Shown: positions 1 to 7,752, counted from the stretch's first letter. The stretch is DNA of 26,599 nt from Streptomyces rubradiris (GCF_016860525.1 NZ_BNEA01000009.1:1-26599), one strand, 5' to 3'. Notes: generated by a model not told the origin, from the letters alone. Made by a program: numbers and translations.

Positions 1-45
1 GTCGAGGTCGAAGATCACCACACTGCGCACCGGTACGCTCGCCAT
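1..45 (-). CDS. HAD-family phosphatase, RifM-like (N-terminal fragment at window edge)
   Basis: Only the first 15 codons are inside the window. They read MASVPVRSVVIFDLD, which carries the start of HAD motif I (hydrophobic strand then D-L-D). The ATG shares one base with the TGA of the upstream oxidoreductase gene, so the two are translationally coupled. In AHBA clusters the order AHBA synthase, oxidoreductase, phosphatase (RifK-RifL-RifM) is conserved, and RifM is a HAD phosphatase in the kanosamine branch of the aminoshikimate pathway. The family call rests on motif I plus this gene order; the rest of the protein is not visible. Confidence 0.6.
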   Translation of the reverse strand, partial: MASVPVRSVVIFDLD

Positions 46-1139
46 CAGGTCGCCGCCGCGGTCATGACCGGCCCGGCGGGCAGCAGCGGTGTCGCCGAGG
101 CCGCGTACAGCGCCTCGATCGTGCCGACGATCCGCCGCACGCCCGCGATCGCGGATCCGCACGCCGACGGATCGGCGAGGTGGTCCCTGATGTCGTCGAG
201 CTGACGGGAGTACTCGGCGCCGATCGGCTCGGTCGGGACCGTGATCTCGCTCGTCCGGCCCCGCCGGACGACGCTGAGCCGCGGCCGCGGCTCGCGATTG
301 GGGCTGAAGCCGAAGGTGGACCGGAGCATCGCGGTGTCGTCACTCCCCTCGATCCGGATCTCGGTGACGTCATGGCTCGCCGCGTGCGTGGCCCAGCTGG
401 CGCGAAGGCCCACCGACAGACCGCTGCCGGTGACCAGGAAGCCGCGCACGGTGTCCTCGACGTCCGCGTCGAGTTCCGGCACCGGCTGATCATGCCGCCA
501 GGCCGCCGTCCAGCGCGGGTCGTTGACGTGGTCGTACGAGGTGGACGCGGCGGCCTGAACGAACGCCAACGGCCCGGCGACGGTCTCCAGGACATCGAGC
601 AGATGCCATCCGAGGTCGAACAGCACCCCGCCGCCTGCCTCCGCCCGGCTGGTGAACCAGCCCTGGGACCGGGGCACTCCGCAGGCCCGTTCCCACACCA
701 GGTCGATGTGGCGCAGGTGGCCGAGCTCGCCGGCCAGACCGGCCAGTGCCCGCACGTCCGCGCGGTATCGGCACGCACTTCCGGCCAGCAACGGGACGCC
801 GCCTGCCCGCTCGGCCGCGGCCAGCCTGTCCGCCTCCGCGCTCGAGAGGCAGACCGGCTTCTCCACGAAGGTGGCGAGACCTCGGGTGAGAAGACGTCGC
901 GCGAGCGCCGCGTGCAGGTGGTTGGGCGAGGCGACCAACGCGAGGTCGGCGTCCTCGGCCCGCAGCGCGTCGACGTCGCCGAAGGCCGGACGGCCGGTCG
1001 CCGCGGTGAACGCCTCCCGCCTGGCCGGATCCGGATCGACCGCGGCCACTACCTCGTAGTCACCGTTTGCCATCAGACGAGGAAGCCAGATCTCTCGGCC
1101 GGACCACCCGAACCCGACCAGTACGGTGCGGATCCTCAT
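45..1139 (-). CDS. rifL-like: Gfo/Idh/MocA-family NAD-dependent oxidoreductase, RifL-like
   Basis: A 364-residue cytosolic oxidoreductase. The N-terminus holds a Rossmann nucleotide site (GFGWSG, about residues 9-14), then the family EKP motif (EKPVCLS, near residue 97) and the C-terminal domain signature GGGVLFDLGWHLLD (near residue 175) with the conserved Asp and His. RifL is known to act with the AHBA synthase RifK, oxidising UDP-glucose to the 3-keto sugar that RifK aminates on the way to kanosamine, the nitrogen source for AHBA. I chose the ATG at 1139 because it overlaps the AHBA synthase stop by four bases (ATGA), a typical coupled start. An in-frame extension of 40 residues upstream is low-complexity Arg/Pro and lies inside the synthase gene. 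Family is certain; the role rests on the neighbouring synthase and phosphatase. Confidence 0.9.
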   Translation of the reverse strand: MRIRTVLVGFGWSGREIWLPRLMANGDYEVVAAVDPDPARREAFTAATGRPAFGDVDALRAEDADLALVASPNHLHAALARRLLTRGLATFVEKPVCLSSAEADRLAAAERAGGVPLLAGSACRYRADVRALAGLAGELGHLRHIDLVWERACGVPRSQGWFTSRAEAGGGVLFDLGWHLLDVLETVAGPLAFVQAAASTSYDHVNDPRWTAAWRHDQPVPELDADVEDTVRGFLVTGSGLSVGLRASWATHAASHDVTEIRIEGSDDTAMLRSTFGFSPNREPRPRLSVVRRGRTSEITVPTEPIGAEYSRQLDDIRDHLADPSACGSAIAGVRRIVGTIEALYAASATPLLPAGPVMTAAAT

Positions 1140-2296
1140 CCGGCGGCCACCTGGTCGGCCACGATGGCGGCGGTGTCGGTGAGAGCCTGCTCCGACGCGA
1201 GCAGGGTGCGGTGGTGCAGCCAGACGCAGTCCTGGCTGATCGCGTCGGCGTTGGGGCACCGCTTGGCGACCGCGTCGACGGACTCCTCGGGTGCGCCGGT
1301 CTCCCAGAACGCCGCGGTGCGGTAGATGGCGCGGAAGCCCGCGAACGCCGGGATCCCCGCGTCGACCAGGCGATCGACGAGGAGGTTGCGACGCTCCTCC
1401 GACCAGCCGGGAAGCCGGAACATCGCCATGTAGTGCGGATTCCGGTCGGCCCGCGCATCACCGCCCTGCGGCCGGACGCCGGGGATCTGGGCCAAGAGCT
1501 GCGACAGCAACCGCCACCGCTGCTCGCGCAGCTCGATCTGGCCGTCGAGGCGGCCCAGCTGAGCGCGCAGGACGGCGGCCGAGAACTCGTTCATCCGCAT
1601 GTTGGTGCCGGCCACCTGGTGGTGATAGTTGCGGTCGGTGCGCGGCCGGCCGCAGGAGTGATGCAGGAATGCCTTCTCGTAGTCGTCCGGGTCCAAGAAC
1701 AGCACCGCGCCGCCCTCGCCCGCGGTCATCAGCTTGCCGTTCTGGAAGCTGAACGCCGCGATCGAGCCCAGCTCGCCCACGCGCTTGCCCCGCCACCGGG
1801 CACCGTGCGCGTGGGCCGCGTCCTGAAGGATCCGGACGCCGGCATCGGAGGCGAGCTTGTCCAGTGCGTCCATGTCGGCCATGAGACCCGCCATGTGCAC
1901 CGGCATGATCACCCGGGTCCGCGGTGTGATCGCCTCGGCGGTGGCGGTCGCGTCGATGTTGTAGGTCTCCGGATCGACGTCCACCGGCACGGCGACGGCC
2001 CCGATCCGCTGAGCGGCCTGGGACGAGGAGATGAAGGTGAACGCCGGCACGATCACTTCGGTGCCCGGTCCCGCACCCAGCACCTGCAGGGCGAGCTCCA
2101 GCGCGTGCGTGCCGTTGGTGACGGCGAGGGCGTGGTGGGCACCGTGGTATCCGGCGAACTCCCGCTCGAAGCTGTCCACCTCGCTGCCACCCATGCGCCA
2201 CCACTGGCCCTGGGACAGCGCACGATCAAGAGCTCGGCGTTCGGTGTCATCGAATTGCGGCCAATCCGGAAAGGTCGGCCTCGGTCGCGGACTCAT
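1136..2296 (-). CDS. rifK-like: 3-amino-5-hydroxybenzoate (AHBA) synthase, PLP-dependent (RifK-like)
   Basis: A 386-residue DegT/DnrJ/EryC1-fold enzyme, close to the usual 388 of RifK. It converts 5-amino-5-deoxy-3-dehydroshikimate to AHBA, the ansamycin starter unit; with the RifL partner it is also reported to transaminate UDP-3-ketoglucose. The N-terminal block QWWRMGG (31-37), the substrate/PLP region NGTHALELALQ (61-71), the PLP Asp in QDAAHAHG (159), and the Schiff-base Lys188 in SFQNGKLMTAGEGG are all present, and the C-terminal block CVWLHHR matches AHBA synthases, not sugar aminotransferases. The ATG at 2296 has a good AGAAGGAG site 10 bases upstream. The stop overlaps the oxidoreductase start, so the genes are co-transcribed. 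This gene fixes the product class as AHBA-derived. Confidence 0.95.
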   Translation of the reverse strand: MSPRPRPTFPDWPQFDDTERRALDRALSQGQWWRMGGSEVDSFEREFAGYHGAHHALAVTNGTHALELALQVLGAGPGTEVIVPAFTFISSSQAAQRIGAVAVPVDVDPETYNIDATATAEAITPRTRVIMPVHMAGLMADMDALDKLASDAGVRILQDAAHAHGARWRGKRVGELGSIAAFSFQNGKLMTAGEGGAVLFLDPDDYEKAFLHHSCGRPRTDRNYHHQVAGTNMRMNEFSAAVLRAQLGRLDGQIELREQRWRLLSQLLAQIPGVRPQGGDARADRNPHYMAMFRLPGWSEERRNLLVDRLVDAGIPAFAGFRAIYRTAAFWETGAPEESVDAVAKRCPNADAISQDCVWLHHRTLLASEQALTDTAAIVADQVAAG

Positions 2297-2306
2297 TTCT
2301 GCCTGA

Positions 2307-3057
2307 CTCCTTCTGGTTGATTGGCCTCACGGTACGGAGTCCGATGCCTACGCCACGGCTCTTCGACCTGGCAGCCGATTCGGAATTCGCCGTCGCCCTG
2401 TTCCATGAATTCGGCGCGACGGGAGGCCTTTCAGGGGGATTCGCTCGGGGAAGGGTGGTCAGGTGCGGGTGATCGCGGCCAGCCAGCCCGGTGCCCCGTC
2501 GATGTCTCTGTTGTTCTCCAATGTCGCGGGTTCGATCGAATCGACCCGCCAGCCGTCGGCGAAGGTGGCCCGGATTTCGTCCTGGCTCACCCGCCTGGCG
2601 CGGATCCCGCCCTGGCTCTCCCGTCGCGGTCCGCTGCCGGGGTGATGGCGGTCGCTGATGCAGAGCAGGAACAACCGCGCGTCCGGCGGCATCACGGTGG
2701 CCAGGCTGCCGGCGTAGCGGACGCGTTCGGTCTCGCTGAACGCGTGGAACAGGGCGCAGTCGAGCACGGTGTCGAACTGCTCGCCCAAGTCGCCGAGTTG
2801 AGTGCGTCCCCGACCAGGAAGCGCGCCGGCAGGCCGCGCTCTTCCGCTTTGCGCCGCGCGATCCCGATCGCCGTCGACGCCGAGTCGATGCCGACCGTCG
2901 GCAGGCCGAGGGCCGCCGCCATGAGCGCGACCTCGCCGGTGCCGCACCCGACGTCGAGCACCCGGCCGCGGAAGGCGCCCGCCTCGGCGAGGTCGCGCAG
3001 GGCCGTCTGGGGGCGGCCGAGGTCCCAGAGCGGTGTTCCGGCGTAGTGCGCGTCGAA
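2307..3057. repeat. Long tandem direct repeat, copy A
   Basis: This segment and the one at 3092-3814 align along almost their whole length. They begin at the shared ribosome-binding stretch (ctccttctgg on the plus strand), run through the intergenic spacer, and cover the methyltransferase coding region up to a shared Phe codon. Identity is visibly higher in the coding part than in the spacer. Copy A carries an extra 30 bases (see 2567-2626) and a one-base loss near 2799. The homology stops abruptly at 3057/3814, marking the duplication endpoint. Confidence 0.85.
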
Positions 3058-3081
3058 GCCCTCCACCTTGCTGCCACCCAT
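2459..3081 (-). pseudogene. SAM-dependent methyltransferase, truncated and frameshifted duplicate (copy A)
   Basis: This is a shortened copy of the methyltransferase encoded at 3245-4240. The N-terminus starts at ATG 3081 (MGGSKVEGFDAHYAGT) behind an AGAAGGAG site and reads through SAM motif I (VLDVGCGTGEV) to LVGDALNS. There one base is missing near 2799 (the intact copy has ttcgag where this has ttgag). The frame continues as LGEQFDTVLDC to the C-terminus WLAAITRT at 2459. It lacks the about 150-residue N-terminal winged-helix region of copy B and carries a 10-residue internal duplication (RRESQGGIRA then RRVSQDEIRA). It is either a dead duplicate or, if the base loss is a sequencing error, a compact methyltransferase of about 207 residues. 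The opening codons resemble an internal part of the adjacent AHBA synthase (MGGSEVDSFE). Confidence 0.75.
2567..2626. repeat. Internal 30-bp tandem duplication inside methyltransferase copy A
   Basis: Bases 2567-2596 and 2597-2626 are diverged copies of the same 30-base unit (both contain cggat, cctggct and cccg in the same phase). They encode RRVSQDEIRA and RRESQGGIRA on the minus strand. The intact methyltransferase at 3245-4240 has a single copy at the matching place, so the insertion is specific to copy A and in frame. Confidence 0.75.
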
Positions 3082-3091
3082 GTGTGTCCGG

Positions 3092-3814
3092 CTCCTTCTG
3101 GTCGATTGGCCTCACGGTACGGAGTTCGGCGCCTACGCCACTATCCCTCAACCTGGCAGCAGATTTGTGTTTCGCCGTCGCCCCATTCTGCGAATTCGGC
3201 GCACGTGGCAGCCTTTCGGGGGTGTGCGCTCGGGAAAAGGGCGGTCAGGTGCGGGTGATACTGGCCAGCCAGGCCAGCACTCCGTCGACATATTTGTTGT
3301 TCTCCAGCATCGCGGGTTCGATCGAATCGACCCGCCAGCCGTCGGCGAAGGTGGCCCGGATTTCGTCCTGGCTCACCCGCCGCGGTCCGATATCGGGTGG
3401 ATGGCGGTCGCTGAAGCAGAGCAGGAACAACCGCGCGTCCGGCGGCATCACGGTGGCCAGGCTGTCGGCGTAGCGGACTCGTTCGGCGTCGCTGAACACG
3501 TGGAACAGGCCGCAGTCGAGCACGGTGTCGAACTGCTCGCCCATGGCGCCGAGTTCGAGTGCGTCCCCGACCAGGAAGCGCGCCTGCAGGCCGCGCTCTT
3601 CCGCTTTGCGCCGCGCGATCTCGATCGCCGTCGACGCCGGGTCGATGCCGACCGTCGGCAGGCCGAGGGCCGCCGCCATGAGCGCGACCTCGCCGGTGCC
3701 GCACCCGACGTCGAGCACCCGGCCGCGGAAGGCGCCCGCCTCGGCGAGGTCGCGCAGGGCCGGTTGCGGACGGCCGGTTTCCCAGGGCGGCGTACCCGCA
3801 TACCGCGCGTTGAA
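3092..3814. repeat. Long tandem direct repeat, copy B
   Basis: Partner of the repeat at 2307-3057. It covers the spacer 3092-3244 upstream of methyltransferase copy A and the catalytic domain of copy B. Because both spacers carry the same ribosome-binding region, the gene downstream of each spacer (copy A and the AHBA synthase) starts behind homologous translation signals. Confidence 0.85.
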
Positions 3815-4240
3815 ATGCTCGGGGGACAGGGCATCGGTGAGCCGGCGCGCCAGTTGCTCGAGTGTCTCGACCAATTCCTTGGCCTGGCCGGGGTCTTGGA
3901 TCCCGGCGGCCGCGGCGAGCTGCTCGTCGATCCGCGCGGCGGCTCGGCCGGCGCTCCTGTGCCGGGCAGCCGCCCGGACGACCGTTTGTCCGTCCGGGGC
4001 GGCCGCGGTGGTGACCGCACCCCGGTCGCGCAGGGTGGCGACGCTCGTCTCCACGTGGCTCGCCGGGAAGCCGGTGCGGTTGGCGATCTCGGTGACCGAG
4101 GTGTCCGGGTGTTCGAACACGTCGGTCATGACGTGACGCACGCCGGGAGACAGCTGTCGCACACCGGTGGGGTCCGGGAGGGCGTCCTCGCCGATCCGCA
4201 GCAGCTTGCGCGCGAGGTCGTGCAGTTCGAAGCCGTCCAT
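3245..4240 (-). CDS. SAM-dependent methyltransferase with N-terminal winged-helix domain (copy B)
   Basis: A class I methyltransferase of 331 residues. Residues 1 to about 145 form a MarR-like winged-helix region (DTSVTEIANRTGFPASHVETSV, then a wing ending at VVRAAA) and a helical linker. The catalytic Rossmann domain follows: motif I VLDVGCGTGEV, acidic post-I end GIDPAS, motif II-like DTVLDCGLFH, and C-terminus ASITRT. A substrate cannot be read from sequence; O- or N-methylation of the ansamycin or of an attached group is the likely role from context. I prefer ATG 4240, which follows a GGGAAG stretch, over GTG 4282/ATG 4279, which have no ribosome site. The winged-helix part in such actinomycete enzymes may serve dimerisation, not DNA binding. 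It lies upstream of its own truncated duplicate and the AHBA genes. Confidence 0.85.
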   Translation of the reverse strand: MDGFELHDLARKLLRIGEDALPDPTGVRQLSPGVRHVMTDVFEHPDTSVTEIANRTGFPASHVETSVATLRDRGAVTTAAAPDGQTVVRAAARHRSAGRAAARIDEQLAAAAGIQDPGQAKELVETLEQLARRLTDALSPEHFNARYAGTPPWETGRPQPALRDLAEAGAFRGRVLDVGCGTGEVALMAAALGLPTVGIDPASTAIEIARRKAEERGLQARFLVGDALELGAMGEQFDTVLDCGLFHVFSDAERVRYADSLATVMPPDARLFLLCFSDRHPPDIGPRRVSQDEIRATFADGWRVDSIEPAMLENNKYVDGVLAWLASITRT

Positions 4241-4612
4241 GGCCGGAGAGTCTTCCCGACGCCGGACAGCGCACGCCATCACGCAGGTTGACGGTACTGG
4301 GGATCGCTGGTCGGTCGGCTGGGGTGGTCGCTGAACTCGGGCCGGGGGCAGGTCTGTTGTGCCGGGAGCCGGTATCGGGCAGGGCCTGCGGCACCGGCCG
4401 CGCAGGTGGGCCGTGGGCGAGTGGCTCCCCGGCCGCCGGGCGGTAAGGCTCCGTCAGCCCGGCAGTCCGTCTCCAGGGCCCGGCCCGCGCGGATGCGGGC
4501 CACCAGGGCCCCGGGGCCTGGGGAGGGGCAGAGCGGCGGGCGCGTGGTGAGGCGACCGCATCGCACGTCCGGGAAGAACGCTCCGGACCGGTACGAGGAG
4601 ATGCTTGCCGCG
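4241..4612. other. Non-coding gap between methyltransferase and ligase genes
   Basis: No convincing gene. The open frames here are low-complexity Pro/Arg/Gly readings of GC-rich DNA without a ribosome site or family resemblance. A near-palindrome around 4504-4522 (ccaggg...cctgg) could fold and might end transcription of the ligase gene, but it has no T-tract. No clear promoter was seen for the methyltransferase. Confidence 0.5.
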
Positions 4613-6181
4613 TCAGGCCTGGGGGGCGGGCCGGGTCAGTGCGGCGCGGGCGTCGGCCCGCAGCCGGACCCGATCGGGTTTGTCCCAGCCGGTCGTCGGC
4701 AGTTTCCGGCGAATGTCGATCAGGCGGGGGACGTAGGTGTCGGACAGTGCCTCGGCGACGTGACGGCGCAGTTCCCGGGGATCCGGGTCGGCGCCGGGCT
4801 CGGGCACGACGGCGGCGTAGATGTGCTCCACCCGGTCGGCGTCCTCGACCCCGCATACGGCGGCCTGGGACACGCCCGGGGCCTGCCTGAGCACCTTCTC
4901 CACCTGCTCGGGGTGGATGCGGATTCCCTTGACCTTCATCATGTTCGCGAGCCGGCCGGTCAGGTGCAGGTAGCCGTCGGTGTCGAGGTGCCCGAGGTCG
5001 CCGGTGCGCACCCAGCCGTCGCGGACGAGTGCCGCGGTGAGTGCCGGCTCGTGCCAGTAGCCGGCCGTGGGCCAGCGTGGAACCGCGCAGACCTCGCCGA
5101 CCTCGCCGACGGGCAGTACCGCGCCGGTGTCGGGGTGCCGGATGCTGAGCGCCTCTGGGTTGACCGGCCGGCCCGCGCTGGAGCAGGCGCGCAGGTCGTC
5201 GTGGTCGCCGGGGGGGAGCATGGTGAGCACTCCGGTCTCGGTCGTGCCGTAGACCTGGATCAGTACGGGGCCGAAGATTTCCCGGGCCTTGCGCAGCTTG
5301 AGCGGTGCCCCGGGGCTGCCGGTGTAGATCAGCTCGGTCAGGCTGGACAGGTCGGTGGCCGCCCGGTCCGGGTGCTCGGCCAGTGCGTACACCTGCGGGG
5401 TGCCGAGGATGAGCCGGCCGATGCGGTGCTGCGCGATCGCGTGGAGCACGGCCGCGGCGTCGAAGCCGGGATGCAGGACGACCATGCCGCCGGTGATGAG
5501 CGTGTCGTCCGCGGCGAACCCGCTGGAATGGGTGAGCGGTGCGGTGATCAGGACGTTCGTCCGGCTGCTGCGGTCGATGGCCGATGCGGCCATGTCGTTC
5601 TTGACGCCGAAGGGCCAGCAGACACCCTTCGGCAGGCCGCTCGCCCCACTGGTCTGGGTGATCACCGCGAGGTCGCTGTCGGTGATGTCCGGGCACGGGC
5701 CTACTCCGTCACCGCAGCCGGCGGTCAAATCCACCGTGTCCGGCTGTCCTGCGCCCAGTACGGCCAGGACCGGCCGACCGGTCGCGTTCACCAGCAGCTC
5801 CCGTGCCCGTGCCTCGTTGGCCGGGTCGACCGCCAGCATCCGGGCGCCGACATCCGAGACGATGGCGCGCTGCAAGTCCATGCGCAACTCGTCGTCAGGC
5901 ACCACCGCATTCATCCCACGCACATGTGCGGCGGTCGCCCCCACCAGGTTGGCCGCCCACCGCAGGATCAGTGTGGCCGCGGTGTTGGGCTCGGTCAGGA
6001 TGCAGACGACGTCACCGCGGCCGACGCCGTGGCGGCCCATCGCGGCCGCGGCCCGGCGAACGGCGTCGGCCAGCTCCCCGGCGGAGAAGGGGACGTCCCC
6101 GCTGACCATGGCAGGGCGATCCGGATCGGCATCGAAATGAGTCAGCAGCTGCTGAACATAATGCACATGCGTGGTACTCAT
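4613..6181 (-). CDS. Stand-alone acyl/aryl-adenylating ligase (ANL superfamily)
   Basis: A 522-residue AMP-forming ligase that would activate a carboxylic acid as acyl-AMP for transfer to CoA or a carrier protein. Signature motifs are in order: phosphate loop TSGASGLPKG (178-187, an Ala-Ser variant of the usual TSGTTGxPKG), YGTTETG (311-317), GWVRTGDLG (389-397), hinge region GRLANMMKVKG (409-419, where Asn replaces the usual hinge Asp), and the catalytic Lys501 in TTGWDKPDR. ATG 6181 has GGAAGG 13 bases upstream; an in-frame ATG 10 codons earlier has none. No carrier domain is fused. The substrate is unknown: AHBA, as with the MitE ligase of mitomycin biosynthesis, or a pendant aromatic/acyl group are the main options. 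It probably shares transcription with the acetamidase gene 163 bases upstream. Confidence 0.88.
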   Translation of the reverse strand: MSTTHVHYVQQLLTHFDADPDRPAMVSGDVPFSAGELADAVRRAAAAMGRHGVGRGDVVCILTEPNTAATLILRWAANLVGATAAHVRGMNAVVPDDELRMDLQRAIVSDVGARMLAVDPANEARARELLVNATGRPVLAVLGAGQPDTVDLTAGCGDGVGPCPDITDSDLAVITQTSGASGLPKGVCWPFGVKNDMAASAIDRSSRTNVLITAPLTHSSGFAADDTLITGGMVVLHPGFDAAAVLHAIAQHRIGRLILGTPQVYALAEHPDRAATDLSSLTELIYTGSPGAPLKLRKAREIFGPVLIQVYGTTETGVLTMLPPGDHDDLRACSSAGRPVNPEALSIRHPDTGAVLPVGEVGEVCAVPRWPTAGYWHEPALTAALVRDGWVRTGDLGHLDTDGYLHLTGRLANMMKVKGIRIHPEQVEKVLRQAPGVSQAAVCGVEDADRVEHIYAAVVPEPGADPDPRELRRHVAEALSDTYVPRLIDIRRKLPTTGWDKPDRVRLRADARAALTRPAPQA

Positions 6182-6344
6182 GACCCGGTTTCGCCTTCCT
6201 GTCCAAGACAATGCGATGTCCAGTGGTCGAGTGAGACGAACCGCAGGCTAAACCGGCGGGCACCGAGGGCCCCATACCTCACATTGACGGCACGTGGTCG
6301 CCGCGAAAGAGCCGGCCCCGGCCTGCCCGGGAAGGCTGAACGGC

Positions 6345-7340
6345 TCAGGCCGCGGGGCGCAGCCAGCGGTCGACCCGGGTACGCAGGCCGGCCGGGAAGA
6401 TGTCTTTGCGCAGGAGGCCGTGCACGCCCTTGGGCGGCAGGGGGACATCGACGTGGTGGACCTCGCTCTGGTCCGCGTACTGGGTGATCCGGAAGCTCGC
6501 GGCCATGCTGCACAGTGCGTGGGCCTCGGCGCGGGTGACGCCGGACGCCGCGCTGAACCAGCTGATCAGTCCGCGCAGGCAGTCGACCAGTGCGGCCTCC
6601 AGGCTGTCAGCCAGTCCGATGCCGATCCAGTGCGTGTCGGTCTCGGCCAGCGGCCGGGTCAGGCCCACGTTCTTGTGGAGGTCGTACCGCATCCGCAAGC
6701 GCTCGGCCGTGGACTTCAGGCCGGTCTGGTCGACCAGTCCGTCGCCCTGCAGGGCGTGAATGTCACCGATCCAGATCCGGGCCCCCGGCTTGGCCACGGG
6801 AAGGAACAGCGAGGAGCCCACGGTGAGTTCGGGGAGGGCCAGGTTGCCGCCGTGGTCGCCACCGATCAGCGCGCTTGTCTGCTCGTCGCCCGGCGGTTCG
6901 ACCGCGATGATGCCGGCGAACGGGTCGAGCGGCAGCGAGATGCCGTGAACGTAGTCGGCCCGGGTGCGGGTCCGGTCGAACCGGAAGTCGTGGAAGTACG
7001 GCTCGTCGAAGTCGTACGGCAGCGCGCCGGCCCGGGTGGGGAAGGCGTTGCCGCCCCAGTCGCTCAGCCGCAGTTCCGTCAGCCGGCACTCGACGACGTC
7101 GCCCGGTTCGGCACCGGTCACCTCGACCGGGCCGACGATCTGGAACGGGCAGCCCGGGTACTCCTGGCGCAGCCGCGCACGGTCGGCCGGGGACGAGCCG
7201 TACCGCAGCTGGTTCTGCCAGTTGGTCCAGGTGTCGGGGTAGAGAACCTCGTCGCCGGACTCGATCCTGGCTGCCGACGCAGCGCCGGGATCGAGGACGC
7301 CCGGCCGGACCGTGGCCAATGTGGACTGAACCGTATGCAT
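6345..7340 (-). CDS. Acetamidase/formamidase (FmdA/AmdA) family protein
   Basis: A 331-residue protein of the acetamidase/formamidase beta-sandwich family, whose characterised members hydrolyse short amides to acid plus ammonia. Visible family features are GPVEVTGAEPGDVVECRL (N-terminal third), PLDPFAGIIAVEPPG (middle), and GGDHGGNLALPELTVGSSLFLPV followed by GARIWIGDIHALQGDG, which carry the metal-binding and active-site region of the family. The start is uncertain: ATG 7340 gives MHTVQSTL, and GTG 7346 is also possible; a promoter-like -10 lies so close that a leaderless message is conceivable. Such an enzyme is not a standard AHBA-pathway member. It could deacylate or hydrolyse an amide intermediate, or simply be a passenger. 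A hairpin separates it from the IF-1/GNAT pair. Confidence 0.85.
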   Translation of the reverse strand: MHTVQSTLATVRPGVLDPGAASAARIESGDEVLYPDTWTNWQNQLRYGSSPADRARLRQEYPGCPFQIVGPVEVTGAEPGDVVECRLTELRLSDWGGNAFPTRAGALPYDFDEPYFHDFRFDRTRTRADYVHGISLPLDPFAGIIAVEPPGDEQTSALIGGDHGGNLALPELTVGSSLFLPVAKPGARIWIGDIHALQGDGLVDQTGLKSTAERLRMRYDLHKNVGLTRPLAETDTHWIGIGLADSLEAALVDCLRGLISWFSAASGVTRAEAHALCSMAASFRITQYADQSEVHHVDVPLPPKGVHGLLRKDIFPAGLRTRVDRWLRPAA

Positions 7341-7353
7341 CGTCACGGCCGCA

Positions 7354-7383
7354 ACGCTAGGCAGCCGCAGATGAGCCAGGCAA
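7354..7383 (-). promoter_or_regulatory. Possible sigma70-type promoter for the acetamidase-ligase genes
   Basis: On the minus strand TTGCCT (7383-7378) is followed after 18 bases by TAGCGT (7359-7354), which fits actinomycete TTGNNN/TANNNT promoters. Transcription would start near the GTG/ATG start codons, so the message would be nearly leaderless. Short GC-rich matches of this sort occur by chance. Confidence 0.3.
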
Positions 7384-7464
7384 GGAAGTCCGGGCGTCAC
7401 CGGGCAAGACTGTCAACGTGACTGGTGAAGGTGCACCGCGGACTTCCGGCCAGGAGGCCATCGA

Positions 7465-7501
7465 AGCGGTGCGGACCCCCTGAGGGGGGATCAGCACCGC
7501 T
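7465..7501 (-). terminator. Two-tier hairpin, likely terminator after IF-1 gene
   Basis: AGCGGTGC (7465-7472) pairs perfectly with GCACCGCT (7494-7501), and inside it CCCCC (7476-7480) pairs with GGGGG (7484-7488) around a TGA loop. It lies 27 bases after the IF-1 stop and before the acetamidase start. There is no T-tract, which is common for actinomycete terminators. Confidence 0.55.
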
Positions 7502-7527
7502 CCTGCCTTGGCGTGTTCCGCCGGCCG

Positions 7528-7752
7528 CTACATCCGGTGCCGGAAGGTGATCCGGCCACGGGTCAGGTCATACGGGCTCAACTCGACCGTCACCGTGTCC
7601 TGCGGCAGGATCTTGATGTAGTGCTTGCGGAGCTTCCCGCTGATGTGTGCGAGTACCTTGTGACCGTTCTCGAGTTCAACCCAGAACTTGGCGTCTTTCA
7701 GGGACTCGACGATGGTACCGACAACCTCGATACCTCGATTTACTTTTGCCAC
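7528..7752 (-). CDS. infA-like: Translation initiation factor IF-1 paralogue
   Basis: A 74-residue protein matching IF-1 over its full length: [17 protein letters not shown], the S1/OB-fold core [16 protein letters not shown], then [17 protein letters not shown]-1 binds the ribosomal A site on the 30S subunit with IF-2 and IF-3 during initiation. It differs from what I recall of actinobacterial housekeeping IF-1 at several usually conserved places (KDAKF for PNAMF, KLR for KMR, C-terminus FRHRM for YRYK). The housekeeping infA normally lies beside rpmJ-rpsM-rpsK, absent here, so this is a second copy. GTG 7752 has GGAG five bases upstream; its first 13 bases overlap the end of the GNAT gene, so the pair is coupled. 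The opening codons are AT-richer than neighbours. In an antibiotic cluster it is a candidate target-protection factor (inference). Confidence 0.92.
   Translation of the reverse strand: MAKVNRGIEVVGTIVESLKDAKFWVELENGHKVLAHISGKLRKHYIKILPQDTVTVELSPYDLTRGRITFRHRM

Noticed and set aside
180..2320. Plus-strand open frames opposite the RifL-like and AHBA synthase genes
   Set aside because: Mirror readings of well-supported minus-strand genes, without motifs.
4279..4566. Small minus-strand frame in the methyltransferase-ligase gap
   Set aside because: Pro/Arg/Ala-rich, no ribosome site, no recognisable domain.
3141..5696. 851-codon minus-strand open frame across the methyltransferase and ligase genes
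   Set aside because: It contains out-of-frame fragments of both real genes joined by Arg/Pro-rich sequence, as expected for a shadow frame at high GC.
7378..7430. TTGACA on the minus strand near 7411 as a -35 box
   Set aside because: A perfect -35 by sequence, but no TANNNT lies 16-19 bases downstream; the TTGCCT/TAGCGT pair fits better.
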